Shown: positions 35,024 to 42,646 of the stretch, in pieces
Layout of the letters: each line of letters starts with the position of its first letter
Numbering within the stretch: position 1 is the first letter of the stretch
NCBI RefSeq assembly: GCF_001922575.1
Contig: NZ_MRCI01000001.1
Location: 1-64,000 of the forward strand
Direction of reading: 5' to 3'
DNA: 64,000 nucleotides
Origin: Neptunomonas phycophila
Lineage (GTDB): Bacteria; Pseudomonadota; Gammaproteobacteria; Pseudomonadales; Balneatricaceae
Program-made: the position numbers and the translations under genes
Notes under the pieces: generated by a model
Databases searched by the model: none
Told to the model about the DNA's origin: nothing
Seen by the model: only the letters and a program-made list of their open reading frames with translations

Positions 35024-36406
35024 TTGTCTCTTAATAGTTCTCAGTGGTTGGTTCGTTACTCCCGCATTTTAGAGATTGTGGGGGATATCGTTAAATTAGA
35101 AGTACCACTCAATGACCAGGGACAATCTGGAGTTTGTTTTGGTGATTTAGCCATTATCGAAAGTGAATCTTCCGGGCACCTAGGTTCATTTCTAGCGCAA
35201 GTCATCCTGCTCGAACAGTCTCATATTTCACTCCAGGTTTTTTCTGGAACAAAAGGTTTGTCCACACACTCCTCTATTCGCTTCCTTGGGCACTCTATGG
35301 AGGCGGTATTTTCCCCTCATATTTTAGGTCGTATTTTTACCGGTACTGGAGCGGCGCTTGATCATGGGCCATCGTTAGCGGATGAGCCCAAAGTAGCAAT
35401 CGATGGGCCTACCGTGAATCCGGCGAGGCGAGTCTTAGCGTCCAAAATGATTCGTACGAATGTGCCTATGATCGATGTCTTCAATTGTTTGGTTGAGAGC
35501 CAGAAAATTCCTATTTTCTCTGTTGCGGGGGAGCCATACAACACCTTGCTGGCGCAAATCGGAGCACATGCGGATGCTGATATTCTTGTGTTTGGTGGGA
35601 TTGGCCTAACATTTGATGATTACTATGCGTTTCGCGGAGCCTTTGATGAAGCCGGTGTGCTCGCCAAAACCGTGATGTACATTCATCAAGGATCGGATCC
35701 AGTAGTCGAAGCATTACTTATCCCTGATATGGCGCTAGCCGTGGCCGAACGCTTTGCCGTAGAGGAAGGCAAGCGGGTGTTGGTTTTATTAACTGATATG
35801 ACAGCCTATGCCGATGCGTTAAAAGAGGTCGGCATAGCCTTGGAGCATGTACCGTCAAACCGAGGTTATATTGGCGATCTGTATTCACAGCTTGCTAAAC
35901 GTTATGAGCGAGCTTGTGATTATCAAGGCGCAGGCTCGGTCACAATATTGTCCGTGACCACCATGCCTGGTGGTGATGTTACGCACCCTGTGCCGGATAA
36001 CACAGGATATATTACAGAGGGGCAGTTTTATTTACATGATGGTGTGATCGATCCATTTGGCTCTTTATCTCGTCTTAAACAGCATGTGATAGGTAAAGAG
36101 ACGCGCGAAGATCATGGTCAGATAATGAATACGATGATTCGTTTTTATGCGGCCTCAGAAGAAGCGGCGCAAAAGCAAGCCATGTCATTTGATCTGAGCG
36201 AGTACGATAAGCGGTTGTTGGCTTTTGGTGCTCAATTTCGCGAACGTTTTATGGACATTAGCGCGTCAATGCCATTGGAGGCCGCGCTTGATTTGAGTTG
36301 GTCGACGCTGGCAGAGCATTTTCAACCGGATGAGTTGTTAATGAAACAAGCGCTAGTTGATAAATATTTACCCAAGAAAGCTATCGCAGAGGTGGAGAAC
36401 TCATGA
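35024..36406 (+). CDS. ntpB: V/A-type ATPase subunit B
   Basis: A 460-residue non-catalytic V1 subunit. Family segments are IDGPTVNPARR, the degenerate P-loop region SVAGEPYNTLLAQI (no GKT), ILVFGGIGLTFDD, LLTDMTAYADALKEV, PSNRGYIGDLYS and the arginine-finger region SLSRLKQHVIG. It pairs with subunit A at the ATP sites. The start is TTG 35024, placed 7 bases after a perfect AAGGAGG (35011-35017); the TTG at 35018 is too close. It is the first gene of the operon B-D-I-K-E-DUF2764-A and overlaps the next start by 4 bases. Confidence 0.93.
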   Translation: MSLNSSQWLVRYSRILEIVGDIVKLEVPLNDQGQSGVCFGDLAIIESESSGHLGSFLAQVILLEQSHISLQVFSGTKGLSTHSSIRFLGHSMEAVFSPHILGRIFTGTGAALDHGPSLADEPKVAIDGPTVNPARRVLASKMIRTNVPMIDVFNCLVESQKIPIFSVAGEPYNTLLAQIGAHADADILVFGGIGLTFDDYYAFRGAFDEAGVLAKTVMYIHQGSDPVVEALLIPDMALAVAERFAVEEGKRVLVLLTDMTAYADALKEVGIALEHVPSNRGYIGDLYSQLAKRYERACDYQGAGSVTILSVTTMPGGDVTHPVPDNTGYITEGQFYLHDGVIDPFGSLSRLKQHVIGKETREDHGQIMNTMIRFYAASEEAAQKQAMSFDLSEYDKRLLAFGAQFRERFMDISASMPLEAALDLSWSTLAEHFQPDELLMKQALVDKYLPKKAIAEVENS

Positions 36407-37008
36407 GCCGCCTTTCGTTAAATAAAAGCACGCTAAATCGCGAAGTAGGCCAGCTCGTGGTGTATCAGCGTGTTGTTCCTGCGCTAGACATGAAGCGAAA
36501 GCAACTGATGGCTGCTCGTTCAAAAGCGCGTAATGCGTTGGCGACGGTTGCCCAAGAACAAAGTGTGCTAGAAGCGAGTGTCATTAAGAATTTCCCCGCG
36601 TTAGATCAAAGTACGTTGGCTTTGGGTGAGGTAGTGCAGATCACTGAGCTGGTTTATGGCGAAGATAATATCGTCGGGTTAGTGTTGCCGCGGCTGGATA
36701 AGGTGGTCATTGAGCATGTCGATATGTGTCGGCCCGCTACGCCTATTTGGAGTGATTTGTTAATTGAGGTATTGGAGCAGTCATGCCGATTATGGTTAGA
36801 CTATCAGGTGCTCAGGGAGCGTTTGCAGCGTTTGGATGCGGCTGTTTTAAAGGCGACGCAGCGATTAAATTTATTTGAAAAAGTGCTTATTCCGCGTGCA
36901 CAAAAGAATATTCGCCGCATACGTATTGCGTTAGCTGATAATGAAAGGGCTGCTGTGGTACGAGCCAAAATCGCAAAGCAAAAGCGTCGGCAGTTTGTAT
37001 CGTTATGA
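36403..37008 (+). CDS. ntpD: V/A-type ATPase subunit D
   Basis: A 201-residue protein of the ATP synthase subunit D family. An N-terminal helix (NKSTLNREVGQLVVYQRVVPALDMKRKQLMAA) and a C-terminal helix (FEKVLIPRAQKNIRRIRIALADNERAAVVRAKIAKQKR) form the antiparallel coiled coil of the central rotor shaft. Its ATG overlaps the subunit B stop by 4 bases and its own end overlaps subunit I, so translation is coupled. No separate subunit F gene is found in the operon. Confidence 0.92.
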   Translation: MSRLSLNKSTLNREVGQLVVYQRVVPALDMKRKQLMAARSKARNALATVAQEQSVLEASVIKNFPALDQSTLALGEVVQITELVYGEDNIVGLVLPRLDKVVIEHVDMCRPATPIWSDLLIEVLEQSCRLWLDYQVLRERLQRLDAAVLKATQRLNLFEKVLIPRAQKNIRRIRIALADNERAAVVRAKIAKQKRRQFVSL

Positions 37009-38816
37009 GTATTCAGCGCCTCTGCCACATTAATCTCATTGGTTTACAACAACAGAAATTGAGCGTTCTGGACGATTTGCAGGCGTTAGGGATGTTGCAC
37101 CTAGAGCCCGCAGGCTTGGATGCCTCTGTTGATGGCCCCAATGAGACATTTGTTGACACTGCAACGTCAGCATTTGGCTCGATAACCCCCGAAGATGCTA
37201 AGCAAGCGGTAAGTTATTTGGCTGCTTGCCAGCGTATTCGCCGACAAGAGTTATTTGATCAAAGTTTTGATCCCGAGCGCTTAGTTAATGAGGTGTTAGT
37301 CAATCGACAAAAAGCCCGAGACTTAGCCGATCAGCGTATTTTTCTGCAACGACGCATTGCTGATTTACGACCTTGGGGGAACTTTGAATTACCCGACCTG
37401 GATGCTCTTGAAGGCCAGCGCTTGTGGTTTTATCAAGTGCCTTTGTATCGCTTAAAGGAAATGACGGCGGTGTCTTTAGTATGGCAGCAAGTACATAAAG
37501 ACCACCGCTATGCTTATGTTGTCGTTATTTCAGAGGTAGAGCCTGCAAGCAATGCGTTACCTGTAGCGAGAACGCATACGGGGAGCATTTCATTATCTAC
37601 TTTGGAAGATCAGTTAGTTCAAACACATCGGGATGAAGAGCAGGTGATGATAGAGCGTGAATCGTTAAGCCGTTGGCTTTTCTGTTTACAGTACTCATTA
37701 GCCAAGGTCGATGATCAGTATCAATTACGTTTAGCGGAACAAGGCGTGTGGCAATCGGAAGCGCTTTTTGTTGTTTCTGCGTGGGTTGCCGAAGATGACT
37801 GTCCTGCATTGCAAGCGTTTGCCCGCCGTCATGGATTAGCACTGCAGCAGCGTAGCCCTAAGAAACATGAAACCCCGCCCACATTGCTTAAAAACCCTGC
37901 CTGTGTTGCGGCTGGAGAAGACCTAATTGGCTTTTTCAAGCTGCCTTCCTACCGAGGCTGGGACCCGTCTAGGTTGGTGTTTTTTTCATTCGCCTGTTTT
38001 TTTGCCGTGATTATGTCAGATGCAGGCTATGCCGCTTTAATAGCGCTTGGGCTAGCTTTTTATTGGCGCAAACTTGGGCACTCTCAATCAGGAAAGCGTA
38101 TCCGTGCGCTTGTGTTGACGTTAGCAACAGCCGGGTTGGTGTGGGGTGTGCTCGTGGGTGGGTACTTTGGTGCAGATCCGCCAACGGCTTGGCTGGCGTC
38201 GTTAAAAGTAGTAGATATCAATGATTTTAGCAGCATGATGACGCTTTCCATTGTGATTGGGGTTGTGCATTTGGTGATCGCTAATTTGCTACAAATGTGG
38301 ATGCGACGTTTTCATTTACACATGCTTGCCTCGTTTGCATGGGTTGTTGTTTTAATCGTTTCGTTGTCCGCATGGCTAACTCACATCACGCCTTGGCACC
38401 AAGGTGCTATAGCGCTCGCCTTAGTCTTAATAGTTCTGTGTTCATCGTCGCAATCCGGTTGGGGTAAGCAGCGTTGGATTAGCGGCCTGTTAGGGTTATC
38501 GAATTTGAGTAAGTTGTTTGGTGATGTGCTGAGTTATTTGCGCTTGTTTGCGTTGGGGCTTGCTAGTGCCTCGTTAGCGGTAACGTTTAATCAATTGGCG
38601 AGCCAAGTTGCCGGCGCCATGCCTGAATTAGGTGTGCTTTTCTATGTGTTAATACTGCTGATAGGGCATCTGCTCAATTTTACCTTAACGGTAGTAAGCG
38701 GGGTTATTCATGGCTTGCGACTTAACTTAATCGAATTCTTTAATTGGAGTTTAGCGGACGAGGGCTATGCCTTTCGTCCGTTTAAAAAACAGGAGGTGGT
38801 ACCGTGGAAAACCTAA
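37005..38816 (+). CDS. ntpI: V/A-type ATPase subunit I (a subunit)
   Basis: A 603-residue membrane stator subunit. The N-terminal cytoplasmic half (about 1-320) has coiled coils. The C-terminal half has 7-8 helices beginning FFSFACFFAVIMSDAGYAALIALGLAFYW. The key arginine of the ion path is R513 in FGDVLSYLRLFALGLASASLA, and the last helices (LIGHLLNFTLTVVSGVIHGLRLNLIEFFNW) are typical. It forms the half-channels against the K ring. It overlaps subunits D (4 bases) and K (13 bases). Confidence 0.93.
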   Translation: MSIQRLCHINLIGLQQQKLSVLDDLQALGMLHLEPAGLDASVDGPNETFVDTATSAFGSITPEDAKQAVSYLAACQRIRRQELFDQSFDPERLVNEVLVNRQKARDLADQRIFLQRRIADLRPWGNFELPDLDALEGQRLWFYQVPLYRLKEMTAVSLVWQQVHKDHRYAYVVVISEVEPASNALPVARTHTGSISLSTLEDQLVQTHRDEEQVMIERESLSRWLFCLQYSLAKVDDQYQLRLAEQGVWQSEALFVVSAWVAEDDCPALQAFARRHGLALQQRSPKKHETPPTLLKNPACVAAGEDLIGFFKLPSYRGWDPSRLVFFSFACFFAVIMSDAGYAALIALGLAFYWRKLGHSQSGKRIRALVLTLATAGLVWGVLVGGYFGADPPTAWLASLKVVDINDFSSMMTLSIVIGVVHLVIANLLQMWMRRFHLHMLASFAWVVVLIVSLSAWLTHITPWHQGAIALALVLIVLCSSSQSGWGKQRWISGLLGLSNLSKLFGDVLSYLRLFALGLASASLAVTFNQLASQVAGAMPELGVLFYVLILLIGHLLNFTLTVVSGVIHGLRLNLIEFFNWSLADEGYAFRPFKKQEVVPWKT

Positions 38817-39250
38817 TGTTAATGCTTGGGTGGGCGGGCTTGTATGCACCAATGGCGCTAGGGTCGTTGGGGAGTATTTTAGGGTGTTCGTTGGCGGGTC
38901 AAGCGGCTTGCGGGGCCTTAGTTGAAACTGATTCAGGACACGGGCGCTATATTGGTATCTCGGCCATGCCGTCTTCGCAGTCTATCTTTGGCATTGTCGT
39001 GATGTTCTCGCTGAATAGAGAGCTTTCGATAGCCAACGCCCCGGGGATCGCGGCAATTGGTTTGTTATGCGGAGCCGCTTTACTCGTCAGTGGTATTTAT
39101 CAAGGACGTTGCTGTGCGGCGGCTATTAATGTTTCCCGTATTAAACCCGAGATTTTTGGTTTGTCATTAGCCCCGGCTGCCATAGTGGAAGGCTTTGCGG
39201 TTTTCGTGTTTATTTTTGCGTTGGTATTGAGCGGTAGTTTACCTGCATAG
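38804..39250 (+). CDS. ntpK: V/A-type ATPase subunit K (c ring), Na+-type ligands
   Basis: A 148-residue four-helix proteolipid built from two helical hairpins. Helix 2 has S57-S58-Q59 in AMPSSQSIFG, helix 3 has Q100 in SGIYQGRCCAAAI, and helix 4 has the carboxylate E129 in AAIVEGFAV. These fit the Na+ ligands of the Enterococcus hirae K ring (Thr64, Gln65, Gln110, Glu139); the Gln-to-Glu spacing is 29 in both. Only the second hairpin has the carboxylate, as in V-type rings. The GTG start at 38804 has AGGAGG 7 bases upstream. Confidence 0.92.
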   Translation: MENLMLMLGWAGLYAPMALGSLGSILGCSLAGQAACGALVETDSGHGRYIGISAMPSSQSIFGIVVMFSLNRELSIANAPGIAAIGLLCGAALLVSGIYQGRCCAAAINVSRIKPEIFGLSLAPAAIVEGFAVFVFIFALVLSGSLPA

Positions 39251-39256
39251 GAGGCG

Positions 39257-39940
39257 ATGATGACTGATCAACAAGCCGCCTCGTATGGCGTAGAGGAACT
39301 AATAACACGGTTAAAAGAAAAGGGCGTTTTGGCGGGACAACAAGAAGCCGCCAAGTTAATAAAGGAAGCACAGCAGCGTGCGGACTGGTTAATTGCTCAG
39401 GCTCAACAAGAGGCTGATCATTTGATAAAAGAAGCCAAAGCCTCTATCGCACGAGAACACAAAGCCTCTGAGGAGGCATTGCGTATGGCTGCCCGCGATG
39501 TTCAATTGCATGTGAAAGAAACATTAGTGACAGGTTTTTCTGAGCAGTTAGGGCGTTTGGTTTGCGACCAAGTATTGGATGACCAGCTGTTGGCACAGAT
39601 GATTTTAGAGTTAGTTGTACAAGCCAAAACCACGCTTGATCTTGATAATCAGGCGCAAATAACGCTTCTGTTACCTGAACAAAAAGTCGGGTTAGCCGAG
39701 TTACGCAATAACCCCAAAGCCTACAATCAAGATGTATTGAGCCACTTTGTTCAAGCGTTAACGGGCGAGCAGTTACGCCAAGGTATCACCTTAGCCACTC
39801 ATGATGGAACGGGCATTAAAGTTCGCCTACGCGAGCAAGCGATAGAAGTTGAGTTGACTGACCAAACCCTAACCGCACTTTTATTGGCGCATTTGCAACC
39901 AAGATACCGGGCGCTGTTAGAAGGGGTTATTCGCTCATGA
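39257..39940 (+). CDS. ntpE: V/A-type ATPase subunit E
   Basis: A 227-residue peripheral-stalk protein. The N-terminal two fifths (about 10-90) form a long Ala/Lys/Glu-rich helix (QQEAAKLIKEAQQRADWLIAQAQQEADHLIKEAKASI) typical of subunit E, followed by a globular C-terminal domain. ATGs at 39257 and 39260 are both possible after AGGAGGCG. It lies 6 bases after subunit K and overlaps the DUF2764 gene by 4 bases. No partner subunit G/H gene is visible. Confidence 0.88.
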   Translation: MMTDQQAASYGVEELITRLKEKGVLAGQQEAAKLIKEAQQRADWLIAQAQQEADHLIKEAKASIAREHKASEEALRMAARDVQLHVKETLVTGFSEQLGRLVCDQVLDDQLLAQMILELVVQAKTTLDLDNQAQITLLLPEQKVGLAELRNNPKAYNQDVLSHFVQALTGEQLRQGITLATHDGTGIKVRLREQAIEVELTDQTLTALLLAHLQPRYRALLEGVIRS

Positions 39941-40635
39941 GTCATTACATAACGATAATTACATCATTGCCTTATTTAGCCCCGCTGTCTGCTAACAAGG
40001 CTTTACCTATTTCTCGCATTGGCTTAGAGCAACGCTTAGCCGCTCTATCAGAGGCTGACCGTCAGCAATTAGCCGTCATGGAGTCTCTGTTCTCATTGTC
40101 TGTTGAAACATTGAAAACCAACCAGCAGTGGGCCGATTTTTGGCGACAACAATGCCAGAGTATTGAGTCTGATGTCTTAAAAGACTTTTTTCAGCGTATG
40201 GGGGAGGCGCTAGCGCTTTTATCGGTTGTGAGAGAGCGGCTGCTTGGCTATCAACCTCTAACACTCGTATACGGGCGCTATCAGCCACAAGTGACAAAAC
40301 GTTCAGGTGACGTATTGTTTGGTTTGGAGGCGCAATGGCCTGAGGTTGCGGCCGTTGCCCAAGCACTGGCTGAAAAGAAGGCAAAGAAGGCCAGCCGGTT
40401 GTTTGATCAGTGGTTGTGGAACCAGCTCATACTGTGCGAGCAAAGTGAGATGTTTCGATACGAGAATATAGTGAGTTATGTATTGCGCTGGCGCCTTGTT
40501 GAGCGGGCAAAAGTATCGAAGCTGGGAGTTATGAAGGGTGATGAGAGTAAGTCGTCTTTGTTTTTATCGATGCGTGACAGTGTAATTAATCGAGCTAATA
40601 GCTCACTAACTCCGTTTATGCAGGAGGCGTTATGA
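39937..40635 (+). CDS. DUF2764-like protein, presumed C-like V-ATPase subunit
   Basis: A 232-residue, largely helical protein opening with YITIITSLPYLAPLS, as DUF2764 proteins do. In chlamydiae and spirochaetes a DUF2764 gene sits between subunits E and A and is thought to stand in for subunit C/d, the link between the rotor and the K ring. It has the same place here. The assignment rests on position and the N-terminal motif. It overlaps both neighbours by 4 bases. Confidence 0.75.
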   Translation: MSHYITIITSLPYLAPLSANKALPISRIGLEQRLAALSEADRQQLAVMESLFSLSVETLKTNQQWADFWRQQCQSIESDVLKDFFQRMGEALALLSVVRERLLGYQPLTLVYGRYQPQVTKRSGDVLFGLEAQWPEVAAVAQALAEKKAKKASRLFDQWLWNQLILCEQSEMFRYENIVSYVLRWRLVERAKVSKLGVMKGDESKSSLFLSMRDSVINRANSSLTPFMQEAL

Positions 40636-42506
40636 GTCAATTATCGGCCTCAAGAACCGAGGGCATTGACGTCCGCGCTACTGTTAAGGGAGTACGCGAT
40701 GATATTGTCACTATTCAATTATTAACAGACGAGCAGGGCGATTTTTATCCCATTATAAAAAATGAGTTGGTCCATATTTGCCCTCAACGTCGTGCTGATG
40801 ATGAACGCCAAGAATACTTAAAAGCTGAAGTTTTGCGTGTGCGTTTGGGCGAGGCGGATGTGCAGGTATTTGAGAGCACACGGGGAGTTGCGGTAGGTGA
40901 CCCCGTCGAACAAACGGGAGATATGTTATCTGTGTTGCTGGGCCCTGGTTTATTAGGGCAGGTTTATGACGGTTTACAGAATCCATTAGAGGTTATTGCT
41001 TCTGGTCATGGTTATTTTTTGCCTCGTGGTTTAGATGTTTCGGGGATTGATACCTCTAAAAAATGGGCATTTCAGCCGCGTGTGAGTGTTGGAGCGCGCG
41101 TATCAGGTGGGGACTGTTTAGGCGTCGTTCAAGAAGGACGCTTTACGCACCAAATAATGGTGCCCTTTCAGCTAAGTGGTGAAGCGGAGGTGAGCTGGAT
41201 ACAGGAAGGGAGTTTCACGGTAACCACGGTGGTTGCTCGTTTGCGAAGCGTATCTCATCGACGTCACGCCAATTCTTTACAAACTGACGGCCTTTCTGCG
41301 CAAGATGACGTTATTGAGGTCTCAATGATGCAGCGTTGGCCTGTCCGTATTCCGTTGAGCACACCTATGCTCAAATCGGGACGCTCTCAGCGCTGTTACC
41401 CCAATGTTCCTCTGCTCACTTCTATTCGTTTGGTAGATACATTCTTTCCGGTAGCTAAAGGGGGTACTGCCTGCATTCCCGGGCCTTTTGGCGCCGGTAA
41501 AACGGTACTCCAAGGACTGATAGCGCGATTTTCTGATGTCGATATCGTTATTATCGTCGCGTGTGGTGAGCGGGCGGGTGAAGTTGTTGAAACGATTACA
41601 GAGTTCCCGAATATGCCTGATCCAAAAGGGGGAACCTTAATGGATCGAACCATTATTATTTGCAATACCTCATCCATGCCGGTAGCTGCACGTGAAGCCT
41701 CTATTTACACAGGACTAACGTTGGCTGAGTATTATCGGCAGATGGGGTATAACGCCTTGTTAATTGCCGACTCAACCTCCCGGTGGGCGCAAGCTATGCG
41801 AGAAACATCGGGGCGCTTAGAAGAAATACCAGGTGAAGAGGCTTTTCCCGCTTATTTAGACTCGTCAGTTAGGGCGCTTTACGAGCGCGCTGGGGTTATC
41901 CAAAACAATGCCGGGCAGCAGGGGACTTTAACCATGATAGGCACTGTGTCTCCTGCTGGTGGCAACTTTGAAGAGCCCGTAACCCAATCGACGTTGCGGG
42001 CGGTAAAAACTTTTTTAGGATTGAGCGCTGATCGTGCTTACAAACGTGCATATCCGGCAATCGATCCTCTATTGTCATGGTCGCGTTACACTGATCAAGT
42101 ATCCGGCTGGTATACATCCACGTTAGGCGATGATTGGCTGTTGCGCGTAAGTGAGGCTCAACAATGGTTGCGGGACGCACAAGCTATTGAGCAAATGATG
42201 CAAGTGACAGGTGAAGAAGGAGTCACCTTGGAGGATTACTGCACGTTTTTAAAAGCAAAGTTTCTGGATGAAGTGTTTTTACAACAAGATGCTTTTGATA
42301 CGGTAGATGCTTCTACACCTATGTCTCGCCAGAATGAACAATTGCGGCTTATTCAGCGTGTCATGGATAGCTTACCGGCTTTTGATGATAAAGCCGCAGC
42401 GCAGCATTACTTTATGCGGATAACAGGACTTTTCAAGAACTTAAATTACAGTGCAGAAACCAGCCCGGATTACGCGACCTTCAAAGCTCAGCTTTTCTCA
42501 AAATGA
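40632..42506 (+). CDS. ntpA: V/A-type ATPase catalytic subunit A
   Basis: A 624-residue catalytic subunit. The N-terminal barrel is followed by the non-homologous insert (about 115-200). The P-loop is GPFGAGKT (284-291), the catalytic Glu is E313 in CGERAGEV, and ADSTSRWAQAMRE, SGRLEEIPGEEAFPAYL and SPAGGNFEEPVT are conserved. It hydrolyses or makes ATP with subunit B. In this operon it is last, whereas in other bacteria with this subunit set it precedes B. It ends the cluster, and a 140-base gap follows. Confidence 0.95.
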   Translation: MSQLSASRTEGIDVRATVKGVRDDIVTIQLLTDEQGDFYPIIKNELVHICPQRRADDERQEYLKAEVLRVRLGEADVQVFESTRGVAVGDPVEQTGDMLSVLLGPGLLGQVYDGLQNPLEVIASGHGYFLPRGLDVSGIDTSKKWAFQPRVSVGARVSGGDCLGVVQEGRFTHQIMVPFQLSGEAEVSWIQEGSFTVTTVVARLRSVSHRRHANSLQTDGLSAQDDVIEVSMMQRWPVRIPLSTPMLKSGRSQRCYPNVPLLTSIRLVDTFFPVAKGGTACIPGPFGAGKTVLQGLIARFSDVDIVIIVACGERAGEVVETITEFPNMPDPKGGTLMDRTIIICNTSSMPVAAREASIYTGLTLAEYYRQMGYNALLIADSTSRWAQAMRETSGRLEEIPGEEAFPAYLDSSVRALYERAGVIQNNAGQQGTLTMIGTVSPAGGNFEEPVTQSTLRAVKTFLGLSADRAYKRAYPAIDPLLSWSRYTDQVSGWYTSTLGDDWLLRVSEAQQWLRDAQAIEQMMQVTGEEGVTLEDYCTFLKAKFLDEVFLQQDAFDTVDASTPMSRQNEQLRLIQRVMDSLPAFDDKAAAQHYFMRITGLFKNLNYSAETSPDYATFKAQLFSK

Positions 42507-42646
42507 TAGTAGAGCATCGTTCGGCAATTCTATTAAGTTTGCGTTCATATTGGTAATCTCTGCTACAATTACAGTTTTGAATATGAAGGCACGTTTTCGG
42601 CCAATGTCGGGAATGCTGCGTTGTTGTAAGAGTAGCTTAGTAGAAT

